A DNA stretch of 64,000 bases from Methanopyrus sp. SNP6 (lineage in GTDB: Archaea; JAADCQ01; Methanopyri; Methanopyrales; Methanopyraceae): NCBI RefSeq assembly GCF_002201895.1, contig NZ_CP019436.1:447456-511455 (forward strand). Direction: 5' to 3'. Under the pieces are notes generated by a model. The model worked only from the letters and a program-made list of their open reading frames with translations. It was not told the DNA's origin and did no database searches. Shown here one piece after another: positions 1-8,907 of the stretch. How positions within the stretch are numbered: position 1 is the first letter of the stretch; each line of letters starts with the position of its first letter. Position numbers and translations under genes: made by a program.

Positions 1-293
1 GTCTTCGGCTCCAGGAGGTGTGCCTGTATACCCAATATGTTCGCCTGCTTCTCGACGACACTCCAAGCGCTGATTTTCTCACCGTCCACCGTCGGGGCCA
101 CGTGAGCTCCCTCTACCTCCCACCCGTACTCATCTTCGAGTCTCTTCAGACCGAACGCCACCGCGAAACTGTCCTTACCACCCGACATAGCCACCAGGAC
201 TCTGGAACCCGGACGCGGGTGACCTGACCTCCTAACGCATTCCTCAATTTTGTCCTCGATTACCTGTGCAGGGTCGCTGAACGCGTGTGACAA
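1..293 (-). CDS. PP-loop (ATP pyrophosphatase) family protein, N-terminal part, cut by window edge
   Basis: The minus strand reads as coding from the window edge. It contains the PP-loop ATP-binding motif S-G-G-K-D-S about 45 residues in, followed by an alternating helix/strand pattern typical of the TtcA/TilS/Ncs6 type of tRNA-thiolation ATPases. These enzymes adenylate a tRNA base or partner before sulfur transfer; the exact subfamily cannot be set from this fragment. I chose TTG at 293 because GGGG lies about 10 bases upstream. The frame stays open and coding-like further up to position 383, where a TGA (384-386) interrupts it; a GTG lies at 414-416 beyond that. The true start is therefore uncertain (see findings). 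Confidence 0.7.
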   Translation of the reverse strand, partial: MSHAFSDPAQVIEDKIEECVRRSGHPRPGSRVLVAMSGGKDSFAVAFGLKRLEDEYGWEVEGAHVAPTVDGEKISAWSVVEKQANILGIQAHLLEPK

Positions 294-2069
294 CTTAAGA
301 AACCCCGCTAGCACTTTGAGACGACGACTGGCGACGAAATGCGCAGCGTTGTGAATCCCGTCAGGAACGTCGTTCCAGTATCCTCAAGCGGTGCTTTTTG
401 GTCCGTCGCTACTCACTTAGAGGCTTTAAGGTAGTTTCTGTTTCCCCACACCTCTCCGCTAGTCCCAGTGCACGCACCCGCTAGTCCCAAATCGCGTCGC
501 CTACTAACGTGCTCAACACCAGCCCTCCGAGCCACGAGAAAGCGTTTCCGACCACGTTAGTCCAACGCCTCGGGTCGGCGAAACTATCGAGCGAATGCAC
601 GGATACACCCACCGGGCAACGGTAAGATCGTGTAAAGGGCGTGACGTACCGTTATATCAATTATCGTATCGATATTCATACCCTTCAATAAACCGTACAA
701 TCCACCCGACAACGATCTTGGCAACTCAAAGAGCTCACTTATCAAACGTTTCGTGGATTCCTAAATTAACGGAATTTCAACGCTTAAATGTACTGTTTCC
801 AATACTTCTTCAATAACTGTGTCCGGCCTGCCCCACAAAGGTTCACCTGATAAGAGTCTCACAAATAAATTTACTAGTGATCGAACATTAGATCAAACCA
901 GTCAAGATAGCAATCATATTAGTTCGCATATTAGTACATATACCAGAGTCGCACAGCTTAGTCTATCTATATGACCCATTTAGCTAACTCCCGGAAGCAT
1001 GTAACAATAACTTGATTGGTCTGGCGTGAATTATATCTGACTTTTCTAGTATATGTTCGAGTTTGAACGCTTCACGGCAGGGTTGGAAATAGTTTCAGCT
1101 CAAGAAGTTGCTACAGATAATAAACTTAATGAAATTTAAAAATTCTAACAGTTTGCGATTGTACCTATTTATTTCCACATTAGAGAGTTTGATAAATGCG
1201 GTTACTAGCTCATTGGAATTAGTACCATATACTACTAGCGAAAATCTGTAGACGTAGAATGTTGCAAAATCTCCATTAACATTAATTCCGAAGATAAAAT
1301 CCAGCACATGTAATACCCATTCGATAGCGTATTTAGAAATAATCTTGACATATTTAGAAGTACGTTCTTTTAATGCTTTAGACATTAGAAGTGGACAGGA
1401 GGTAAATGGGAGAACCTGAGGTTCAGCTCTTGTATCCACGAATGCGTAGGTCCTTCTTCCCTTAACTATGTTAAGTCTAAAATGGTGCCGACGTCGAAAT
1501 CCGTTGATGTAGGTATTAATGGTATATTGGATGAGAGCTTAAATACTGTGTACGTGTGTTTCGGGTGTAACGTTATACTTTCGATAAGTTGAGAACCGAT
1601 TTCAAATATTAACTTATTATCTTCGATAGACATGAAGCTTGATGCCCTATCACTAGTTTTGGAGTATGGTGGAATTTTGATAATATAAGGTATAAAGACG
1701 GAAGTTTTTGATCGTATAATGATCGTACAGTATAATTAAGGTTCAAAGTTTGGATAACCCCTTTAGTAGTGGTAACTGGGATACATTCTTTCTTCACTGT
1801 TAATAACGCTGATTTTTCTAACAATAGGATTCGATCATGTGTATCGCGCACGTAAAAGCACGAGGAGGGTGTTGACACCATCAGAATAGTGTTAGTGATA
1901 GTGAAGAAGAGACCGTGGTAGTGGTAACGAAACGAGTTAGATCCTCTCTAACCGGTGGAGTATCTCGTTGGAGCGAAGCGGAGAATGACAAGAGGACTCC
2001 TCGTGCTGCGGTACCACGTTGATCACTAAAAGGCTTACTGTCCTTGGGAATACGGCGCCGTGGGTACAC
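294..2069. other. AT-rich stretch without a convincing gene
   Basis: This 1.8-kb stretch is clearly richer in A/T than the flanking genes, especially from about 620 to 1880, and shows no protein I recognise. Short open frames exist on the minus strand at 1095-1439 and 1609-1881, but neither has a good ribosome-binding site or a family match. The segment just after tmcA (about 1881-2069, minus strand) is purine-rich and could be the transcript tail of tmcA. I see no insertion-sequence ends, direct repeats or RNA gene. It may be a degenerate or recently acquired segment, or a regulatory or structural region. Confidence 0.5.
1095..1439 (-). CDS. possible AT-rich orphan protein, 114 codons
   Basis: This open frame in the AT-rich stretch starts with GTG at 1439; an inner ATG at 1383 would give a protein of about 95 residues. 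The translation is rich in Lys, Ile, Phe and Asn with a hydrophobic stretch in the middle, so it is not nonsense, but I recognise no domain. No ribosome-binding site is visible before either start. Similar AT-rich orphans occur elsewhere in the window (22152-22772, 50760-51617), which are better supported by length. It could equally be a chance frame in low-GC DNA. Confidence 0.25.
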   Translation of the reverse strand: MDTRAEPQVLPFTSCPLLMSKALKERTSKYVKIISKYAIEWVLHVLDFIFGINVNGDFATFYVYRFSLVVYGTNSNELVTAFIKLSNVEINRYNRKLLEFLNFIKFIICSNFLS

Positions 2070-4637
2070 TCACAACTCCAACCTGTCCTCCCGACGTATG
2101 ATGACTTCTCTCGGTTCCCCCTCTTCGACTTCCACGATAACGGTACCCGTGAGTCCCTTGTCGGCCAATCGCTCTACAGCCTTCCGGATACCCTCGACCG
2201 CGGCGCTTCGTCGTAGGTCCTCCTTGTATTCCTCGTACAGGAGACCTACTAGGTCCCTGAGAGATCGCATGAGATCGGGTACTTCCTCACCCAGGAAGTT
2301 CGCGACATCCTCCCACTCCCAACGCTGTAAACACTTGGTGATGAGCAGCAATTCCTCCTCCTCGGACAGCTCCGGCCTGTCCTCGGTGTCCAAGAAGTAC
2401 GCTTTCGCCAGTTCCCGTACCGCGTCGGCAGCGATCTCGTACGTGTGGACCATATCTGCGTACTTTTCGAGCCGTTTAAGTTGACCCTCGGTTAGCGTCG
2501 GCTGGTACTTCAAGGACGACATGGGTTCGAAGAGCAGTCGGGCCACCTCAGGCTCAAGGTCTCGATGTGTTTCGCCTAGCCAGTTTGCCAGTTTGATCCT
2601 GAACTCGAAGTTCGCTCGGTTGATGATCTCCTCGGCTTCCTCGGAGATCGGCCGGATAACGGCGACGGAGTATTCTCCGCTTACGGGGTTACGGTTGGGG
2701 CTGATGTGCACAGGAACAAAACCGTTACGCAACCAGAATCGGGTAAGTTCTTCGTTGGCTCCGAACCCCGTTCCTATCCAATCGTAGTTCTTCTTTTTCG
2801 CTATTTTTACCAGTTCCTTCATGGCTCGAGAGCCAAGGCCATGCCTCATGACGTCAGGATGTGTCGCTATCCTTACGATCCTGAGTCCCTTCATTCGCGG
2901 GAACTCCAGCGCGTCGTGGTGTTGAACCATCAAATCTGGGATCACGTTGCCCGGCGGTCGGTAACCGCGACGCATTTTGGTGATCACGTCTCTGGGTATG
3001 GAGCCTTCACGGGCTACCTGGAGCGCGGTGACGATCTTACCGGTCTCGGTTTTGAGGGCGTAGGCCTCGTGGTGTGGAGCGTCGGCGAGCACCATCACGT
3101 CGCTGGGCCGGTTACGATAATGTGCCATCACATAGATTCCGATGAATTGACGTAGCTCATCTTCACCCTCAGGATCCTCGAACCAGTACCTCAGGTCCGG
3201 CTTCTCTAGCTCGACCTTCATTTCCTTCACGCATTTCAGGTCACTCTCGTCGAGATCCGCGGGCTCGGCGTCCAGGAGGAGCGTGTCGAATAACCATCGT
3301 TCGATGGGGTCGTCCGGATCGTAGCGGATCGGCTCGTGCATCTTGAACTCTATCAAGCGAACGTCCTGTCTCCTGCGGACGTTCTGGAGGAACCTCACCG
3401 AGAATCCGCGGCCCGCACCTTCGTAGCCGTGGATGGTGGAAGAGTAGACCACCTTGTCGTTGTTGTCCAGGATCCTCTCCAGGATGGGAACGTGAATCGA
3501 TGCGGCTTCGTCGACTACCATCAGGTCGCACTCGATCTCGGAGGCTTCGGACGGTTGCTCGTACTCGACCACGAAATCGTCGGTTTCTACGTACACGATG
3601 TTCCCTTTGTCGTCCCGTTCCACATCGTACTCGACACCGAGCTCACGCAATGCTTTGAGTAAGAACTCGAAGAGTACGGCGACGTTCTCGGGCTCGGACG
3701 CCGTAACCACGACGTCGTACACGTCGGTCGTGACGCCCGCACCTGTCACGGCGATTCCGAGAAGCGCCGACTTGCCCCGCCCTCGGTCCGCCGTGAGGAT
3801 CAGGGCGGTCTTGCCGTTCGACTCCAACAGCTCTTCGAACCTAATCAGGGCCCGAAATTGATCCTCGGTCGCACACATCCGGTAGAGATCGTCGGGGAGC
3901 ACGGCGTCGTCCGGTGGATCGAGATATGGCCGTTCTCGACGTTTGACCTTCACTTCGAGGTCGACATCTTCCGACGGTTCAGGATCTGCGGTCCACTCAT
4001 CCGTGTTTACTATCCAAATGCCGTCATGCTCCTTCAGCTTCCTTATGAACCGCCGGTTGAAACGCTTGCCGACGTGGTCGAGCGTGTAAGGCGGTGTCAC
4101 TAAGCTCTTGTGGAAGGCAGTCCACATGTTCCTCCAGCGGTCGAAGGGCGGGGTCTGGAAGATTACGAGACCACCTCCTCGAACTGTTTCGACGAGACGA
4201 CCGATAGCGTCCGGATCCAGGTCGTAGGATAGGTCAATCACCATGAGATCCCAGGTAGTACCGAGCGCCCGTTTGGAGCTGCCGAAAGTGAGTGCCTCTA
4301 ACTCGTACTCGAAGTTTGCTTCCTCGGCGAATCCCTCGAAGACGCGGCGAAACTTCTCGTAACGCTCATAAGCGTACGTGTCCTCTTTGAGGCTGTCAGT
4401 CACATACAGGACGGAAATGGGCCTATCCCGGACGTCGAAAAGGACGTCCGCGGCTCCCGCCGTCACGACACCCGCAGCCTCCGCTTTCCCTTCATCACCC
4501 TGGAACACGATCATCCTTCGGTGTCTGTGGACTAAGGCCTCGGCGAGGGCTTCCTCCCCAACGTCTAGCACGATCTCATCGACGTCCGCGAAGTCCAGTA
4601 CTCCCTCGTCGAAGAACACTTCCACTTTGTCCGGCAT
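2070..4637 (-). CDS. tmcA: tRNA(Met) cytidine acetyltransferase TmcA
   Basis: TmcA acetylates cytidine N4 in RNA using acetyl-CoA and ATP; in archaea it modifies many tRNA and rRNA sites and supports growth at high temperature. The protein has the family order: an N-terminal DUF1726-like domain, a RecD-like helicase module with a Walker A motif D-R-G-R-G-K-S near residue 287, and a GNAT acetyltransferase domain with the acetyl-CoA loop H-G-L-G-S near residue 596, then a C-terminal RNA-binding region. Length (855 residues) fits archaeal members. ATG at 4637 has GAGGGGG about 8 bases upstream. A GTG at 4658 in the same frame also has a GGGGG site and would add 7 residues. Confidence 0.93.
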   Translation of the reverse strand: MPDKVEVFFDEGVLDFADVDEIVLDVGEEALAEALVHRHRRMIVFQGDEGKAEAAGVVTAGAADVLFDVRDRPISVLYVTDSLKEDTYAYERYEKFRRVFEGFAEEANFEYELEALTFGSSKRALGTTWDLMVIDLSYDLDPDAIGRLVETVRGGGLVIFQTPPFDRWRNMWTAFHKSLVTPPYTLDHVGKRFNRRFIRKLKEHDGIWIVNTDEWTADPEPSEDVDLEVKVKRRERPYLDPPDDAVLPDDLYRMCATEDQFRALIRFEELLESNGKTALILTADRGRGKSALLGIAVTGAGVTTDVYDVVVTASEPENVAVLFEFLLKALRELGVEYDVERDDKGNIVYVETDDFVVEYEQPSEASEIECDLMVVDEAASIHVPILERILDNNDKVVYSSTIHGYEGAGRGFSVRFLQNVRRRQDVRLIEFKMHEPIRYDPDDPIERWLFDTLLLDAEPADLDESDLKCVKEMKVELEKPDLRYWFEDPEGEDELRQFIGIYVMAHYRNRPSDVMVLADAPHHEAYALKTETGKIVTALQVAREGSIPRDVITKMRRGYRPPGNVIPDLMVQHHDALEFPRMKGLRIVRIATHPDVMRHGLGSRAMKELVKIAKKKNYDWIGTGFGANEELTRFWLRNGFVPVHISPNRNPVSGEYSVAVIRPISEEAEEIINRANFEFRIKLANWLGETHRDLEPEVARLLFEPMSSLKYQPTLTEGQLKRLEKYADMVHTYEIAADAVRELAKAYFLDTEDRPELSEEEELLLITKCLQRWEWEDVANFLGEEVPDLMRSLRDLVGLLYEEYKEDLRRSAAVEGIRKAVERLADKGLTGTVIVEVEEGEPREVIIRREDRLEL

Positions 4638-4745
4638 TCCGAGCCCCCTCTGCCGCACTATTCCCCCTTGATGGTGGGATTCGACTTAAAGCCCGAGACG
4701 GTACGCTCCACCTGGGGATGAAGACGGACCTCGGGCCGAAGTCCA

Positions 4746-5477
4746 ATGGGGAGGGTCCGCGCTACTGACCCGCTTTTCCTCGGGGGACCAGGGTTGATCC
4801 CAAGGATCATGGTGGGGACCTCCCCGTTCCTAGGAGCTGGTCAGTTCGGGCATCGGGCCTTCCTATACCGACGCACCTTCTACCATTGCCCTGAAAACAT
4901 CGTCACACTGCTAGAGTACTGCGCCGAAGAGCTCGGAGTTACGGGTGTCCAAGCCCTAGCGGATCCAGTCATTATCGAGGCGCTGAGGGACGTGGATCCA
5001 GATCTGGACGTCGTGGCGGTAGTGGGACTGAGGAACTTGGAGGAGGAGCTCGAGATGCTGGAAGACCTGAACCTTCGTGCGGTGCTCCTTCACGCTAGCT
5101 GTGTCGATGGTGAGGACGTCGGAGAAGTGTCTGCCAAGCTGAATGAAATCAGAGACCGATTAGATGTTCCGGTCGGGATCGCAACGCACCGACCGGATGA
5201 GACGCTCCCTAGGTGGGAAGACAGAAAAACGGCAGACGTGTACATGGTTCCTATGAACCCAGTTGGGGCGTTCATGGGTGACCAGAAAGTCGTCGAAGAG
5301 CTCTTGGCCGAAACTGATCGAACTGTGATAGCGAAGAAAGTATTGGCGGCGGGGTCATTACCGCCGGAGGAAGGACTACCGTACGCAGCGCGTTACGCGG
5401 ACGCCGTGGCTGTGGGAATCGCGGGGAAGGAGGAAGCGGAGGAGACTCTAAGGACCGCTAAGAGGTACTTCGAGTGA
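4746..5477 (+). CDS. conserved archaeal TIM-barrel-like protein
   Basis: The 243-residue product alternates strands and helices like a TIM barrel, with short glycine- and asparagine-containing loops at strand ends (for example V-G-T-S-P-F near residue 23 and V-P-M-N-P near 174). A clear catalytic signature is not visible, so no reaction is assigned. A later ATG at 4809 would begin at the V-G-T-S-P-F strand; I kept the first ATG because the strand would otherwise lack its lead-in residues. It stands alone, divergent from tmcA and convergent with selB. Confidence 0.75.
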   Translation: MGRVRATDPLFLGGPGLIPRIMVGTSPFLGAGQFGHRAFLYRRTFYHCPENIVTLLEYCAEELGVTGVQALADPVIIEALRDVDPDLDVVAVVGLRNLEEELEMLEDLNLRAVLLHASCVDGEDVGEVSAKLNEIRDRLDVPVGIATHRPDETLPRWEDRKTADVYMVPMNPVGAFMGDQKVVEELLAETDRTVIAKKVLAAGSLPPEEGLPYAARYADAVAVGIAGKEEAEETLRTAKRYFE

Positions 5478-5560
5478 TGAACCCCTCGGGAGCGGACCTT
5501 ATGAAGAGACGTTCCAGCGCTGATACTTCGAGAGCACCCTTAAAGGGTAAGGAGGTTAGA

Positions 5561-6940
5561 TTAGAGAACTATTTTGACGTTCCGAACCCGCTCCAGAACG
5601 ACCCGCTCTCCCGTCTTAACCTCTCCCTCGAAGTCTACGAGTACGGCCCCACGCGTACCGTGAGTATCAACGATTTTCCCTTCGACTCCTCCTTCCGTAC
5701 TGACTTTCTCGCCCACTAGGCGCTCGGCGTGCTCCTTGTTTAGAGCTAATCCATCGACGACAGCTAAACCCTTCCCCATATGGTCAGCCCTAGTAACGCG
5801 CCCACGTCGTCTGGAGACGCGCTTGAATGTCTCGCGCTTCGAGGTACCTTCCACGAGCCCGGAACCCGCTATACGGAGCGTTGTCGGCGGTAAGTCCAAC
5901 TTAACGAGGATCGTCCTGTCTCCCTCTTTAACGGCAACGGGCTCGTTGAGCTTCGCATACAGGTAACTCGATTCGCCGGGTCGTAGGGAGTCTAGGAGGA
6001 ACCCATCGTCGTGAGGCACGACCCGGGCCGGTACGGACCTCATTCCGACGTGTATGTGCAGCATCGTCTTCTGCCCGATAGATTGAGAGAACAAAGGATC
6101 CATTTCCACCTTCAAGTCGAGGTATCTAGTGACCCGCAGGGAACCCTGCTCGGCTAGTTGGAAGCCACGTTCGATCTCTTCCTCTCGGACCCCTCGTAGT
6201 GCTATTCCGACCCGATCACCCGCACGCGCTTCCTGCTTGTCCCTCCCGAAACTCTGGATGGACTTTACTTCAACGGTCTTACCGATCGGGTACAGTGTCA
6301 GTTCATCCCCGACTTCGACGCGCCCGGTTAGTACGGTACCGGTTACCACGGTCCCAGCGCCTTTGACGTGGAACGCGTGGTCTATCGGCATTCTAAACGG
6401 GGAATCCAGATCACGATCTGGAGGCTCCAGCACCTCGAGCAACGCGTCTTTCAGGTTCTCGATGCCCTCACCTGTCTTCGCGGAGACTGGTATTATTGGG
6501 GCATCTTCTAGGGCGGTTCCCTGAAGTACTCGTTTGATTTCCTCTATCCGACGCTCGACAGTCTTTTCGTCCACCAAATCCACCTTATTAAGGGCGACGA
6601 CCCCGCGGTCGATACCCAGGTGGTTAAGTACCACCAAGTGTTCCCCGGTCTGTACCTGAGGACCCTCATCGGCCGCTACAACCAGGATCGCGGCATCTAT
6701 TATTTCGGCCCCGGCCACCACGGTTCTGATGAGATCGGCGTGGCCCGGGGCGTCTACCAGTGTGACGGTGTAATCACCGAGCTCGAAGCTGGAGAACCCC
6801 AGGTCTATCGTGATACCACGCTCCTTCTCCTCCGGGTGTTTATCCAACGCCGCCGTGGAAGGCTTCTCGGTCAGCTGCGCTGCGAGTGCCGTCTTGCCGT
6901 GGTCGATGTGCCCGAACAGTCCAACATGTACTATAGGCAC
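5561..6940 (-). CDS. selB: selenocysteine-specific elongation factor SelB
   Basis: SelB is the EF-Tu-like GTPase that delivers Sec-tRNA to the ribosome at UGA codons marked by a SECIS element. The G1 loop reads G-H-I-D-H-G-K-T at residues 10-17, followed by D-A-P-G-H (G3) and N-K-V-D (G4), then EF-Tu domains 2 and 3 and a C-terminal domain IV beta-barrel. At 459 residues it matches archaeal SelB, which lacks the winged-helix SECIS-binding tail of the bacterial protein. The H-I-D-H-G P-loop and the length argue against EF-1A or eIF2-gamma. tRNA-Sec (46365-46453) and a selenoprotein gene (30796-30924) in the same window support the call. Confidence 0.93.
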   Translation of the reverse strand: MPIVHVGLFGHIDHGKTALAAQLTEKPSTAALDKHPEEKERGITIDLGFSSFELGDYTVTLVDAPGHADLIRTVVAGAEIIDAAILVVAADEGPQVQTGEHLVVLNHLGIDRGVVALNKVDLVDEKTVERRIEEIKRVLQGTALEDAPIIPVSAKTGEGIENLKDALLEVLEPPDRDLDSPFRMPIDHAFHVKGAGTVVTGTVLTGRVEVGDELTLYPIGKTVEVKSIQSFGRDKQEARAGDRVGIALRGVREEEIERGFQLAEQGSLRVTRYLDLKVEMDPLFSQSIGQKTMLHIHVGMRSVPARVVPHDDGFLLDSLRPGESSYLYAKLNEPVAVKEGDRTILVKLDLPPTTLRIAGSGLVEGTSKRETFKRVSRRRGRVTRADHMGKGLAVVDGLALNKEHAERLVGEKVSTEGGVEGKIVDTHGTRGAVLVDFEGEVKTGERVVLERVRNVKIVL

Positions 6941-6949
6941 GGCGCTGCA

Positions 6950-7600
6950 TCACCACCCTTCGTCGAAGAAATATCGCACCTTCGCCCGATTAAAAAGCGA
7001 CGAGGCCCCTGCTACTGCAGCCGCTGTGAAAATGTCTTCACCTCCTAACCCACCCTTTGCCAGCAGCACGTAGGCGACTACTATCGGGATAGGTAGGACG
7101 GCATCGATGGCACAGACACGGCGGAAGGTGTTCCGAACGGACACCACGATATCGATGGGCATTCCCATGAGGACCCAGTGATAATGCCGCTTCCTGAGGG
7201 CGATGACGCAAGGTAGGGTCACCAAGGCTATGAGCGTACCGTAGACCAACGCCTTGAACTCTGTGATATCCATAAAATAAAACACCTTACGTCGGAGGGC
7301 GGTGAATGCCATTAAAAGGCCGGGTATGGACGCGATCTCCGTGAACTGCAACCCTAGGATCGCGAACGAAAGTTTGAGAGACCTCTTAACGCGTATGATC
7401 TCCGCACCCACGGGCGGAGAACTGCTGCGAGCTTTCGCATCGAATATACGGATCCACAGCAGCATGTTGGCGAACAGTAAGGCCACACCGAAAGCGAGTA
7501 GGTATTTCATCCTTCCGCACGCTACGATCAGGTACGCTGTCCCGTAGGAGAACGCTAGGACGAGAAGGTACGTCCACAGTTCTGCCGTCGCCGGATTCAA
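6950..7600 (-). CDS. polytopic membrane protein of unknown function
   Basis: This 216-residue protein has about five or six hydrophobic helices spread along its length and short charged loops; no enzymatic motif stands out. It starts with TTG at 7600, preceded by GGTGAGCG, only 6 bases after the stop of the methanogenesis marker 8 gene and 9 bases before selB, so the three genes are probably co-transcribed. I do not recognise the family. The context suggests a methanogen-specific membrane protein but gives no function. Confidence 0.75.
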   Translation of the reverse strand: MNPATAELWTYLLVLAFSYGTAYLIVACGRMKYLLAFGVALLFANMLLWIRIFDAKARSSSPPVGAEIIRVKRSLKLSFAILGLQFTEIASIPGLLMAFTALRRKVFYFMDITEFKALVYGTLIALVTLPCVIALRKRHYHWVLMGMPIDIVVSVRNTFRRVCAIDAVLPIPIVVAYVLLAKGGLGGEDIFTAAAVAGASSLFNRAKVRYFFDEGW

Positions 7601-7606
7601 CGTCGC

Positions 7607-8428
7607 TCACCCAAGGTGACGTACTTCGAGCTTGAGGTCCCCGAGAAGTTCTCGGACGTTAAGCCACAGAGCCTCGGCTCCGGCGGGAGTGATCCCGTAG
7701 ACTGGAATCTGGCTACCGGCTTTTAATATGTACCTACGTCCGACCGCACGTCGCACGGTCTTCGAGGCGCAGCCGGTGATTATATCGCAATACTGCACCA
7801 GTCGTTCGGCATCCTCCTCGTCGGTTCCCGTAGTGTGTACCGCGGCTATCAGTACATCGTCACCGAACTCCTCTCGAATGGTCTCAGCGTCTCCGGCGTC
7901 CGCGACGGTTACGGCGACGAACCTTCGCCTCCCCTCCAGCGCTATCTCGACACCTTCACGTTGATCGATTTTCCCTAGTACCGAGCAGCCGGATTCCTCT
8001 AACCTGTCTACGACCTCGGGGATGGGATCCGTATCCCGGATCCCAGAGATTTCGCCGCAAAGACCCTGAACGATCGTCGGCTTGTCGGTGACGACCGTAC
8101 CGGCACAGTCAGAGACTATTACGGCAGCGTCGATGAGCCTATGTTGTAGACACGTCATCAGTGTCTCGGAAACCCCGAACGGGGTGTAGCGACGGCAAGA
8201 TCGGATCCTACGCTTCGGGGTGAACATACCCACCTCGTTGACCTTGTTAAGGACGTGGCGTTCGGCCGTCTCCCTAGTTAACTTGCTGAAGCCCTCCCGG
8301 CGACGCATCAGGGGACATCGCTCGATCAAGGGGTCACCTTCGGCGTGGACCTTCACGTTCCCGTCCTTCCAGATCACCCGTACCGGTGTCTTCCCCAGGC
8401 ACTCCATCACGTGCTCGTACTTCGTCAC
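7607..8428 (-). CDS. methanogenesis marker protein 8 (DUF2099)
   Basis: The 273-residue protein resembles DUF2099, a family found almost only in methanogens and known as methanogenesis marker 8; its biochemical role is not established. Recognisable features are an early C-P-L motif, a Cys-rich segment around residues 80-110, the family-like V-Q-G-L-C-G stretch, and a C-terminal alternation suggesting a Rossmann-like half. It starts with ATG at 8428 and leads a minus-strand group with the membrane protein and selB. The divergent trmO starts 23 bases away, so a promoter must be squeezed between or inside the genes. Confidence 0.75.
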   Translation of the reverse strand: MTKYEHVMECLGKTPVRVIWKDGNVKVHAEGDPLIERCPLMRRREGFSKLTRETAERHVLNKVNEVGMFTPKRRIRSCRRYTPFGVSETLMTCLQHRLIDAAVIVSDCAGTVVTDKPTIVQGLCGEISGIRDTDPIPEVVDRLEESGCSVLGKIDQREGVEIALEGRRRFVAVTVADAGDAETIREEFGDDVLIAAVHTTGTDEEDAERLVQYCDIITGCASKTVRRAVGRRYILKAGSQIPVYGITPAGAEALWLNVRELLGDLKLEVRHLG

Positions 8429-8451
8429 CTCGACACCCTCCGGGGGACGAT

Positions 8452-8907
8452 GTGCCGTTGCGTCTGATACCGATAGGGTTGGTCGTCAAGAGTACGGACG
8501 AAGAGGGAATCGTGAGAGTAAGGGAGAGATACAGGAAGTGCCTCGAGGGGTTGGAGGGATTCTCCCACGTCTGGATACTGTGGTGGGGGCATGAAGCAGA
8601 TCGGACCGTTACGAGGGTGAGACCAGTTCACGGGAGAGTCCCCGAGCTCGTCGGCGTTTTCGCCTGTAGGAGCCCTGACCGGCCGAATCCCGTGCTCCTG
8701 ACGCTTTGTCGGATACTGGAGGTCCGTCTGAGCTCCGGCGAGCTTCGAGTCTCCGGCCTAGACGCCCGAACTGGGTCGCCAGTAGTCGATATGAAACCAT
8801 ACCTACCTGACTACGACGAGCCCGATGGGGAGGTGTCGGTACCTGAGTGGGTCGAGAGAGTCACACAGGGTCGCCGGCCTCCTCGAACTCGAGGTTACCA
8901 TCGATGA
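8452..8907 (+). CDS. trmO: TrmO-like tRNA t6A37 methyltransferase (UPF0066)
   Basis: This 151-residue protein belongs to the TrmO/YaeB/UPF0066 family, SAM-dependent beta-barrel enzymes that N6-methylate threonylcarbamoyladenosine at tRNA position 37. Typical features are the opening strand I-P-I-G, the [10 protein letters not shown] segment, R-S-P-D-R-P-N-P (SAM-binding and catalytic region), and the D-x-K-P-Y-L-P-D-Y-D motif. GTG at 8452 is chosen because GGGGG precedes it and it sits right before the family's first strand. The 3' end overlaps glyS by 47 bases, convergently. Confidence 0.88.
   Translation: MPLRLIPIGLVVKSTDEEGIVRVRERYRKCLEGLEGFSHVWILWWGHEADRTVTRVRPVHGRVPELVGVFACRSPDRPNPVLLTLCRILEVRLSSGELRVSGLDARTGSPVVDMKPYLPDYDEPDGEVSVPEWVERVTQGRRPPRTRGYHR

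Noticed and set aside
1609-1881. 90-codon minus-strand frame in the AT-rich stretch
   Set aside because: It lacks a ribosome-binding site and a recognisable fold, and low-GC DNA gives such frames by chance.
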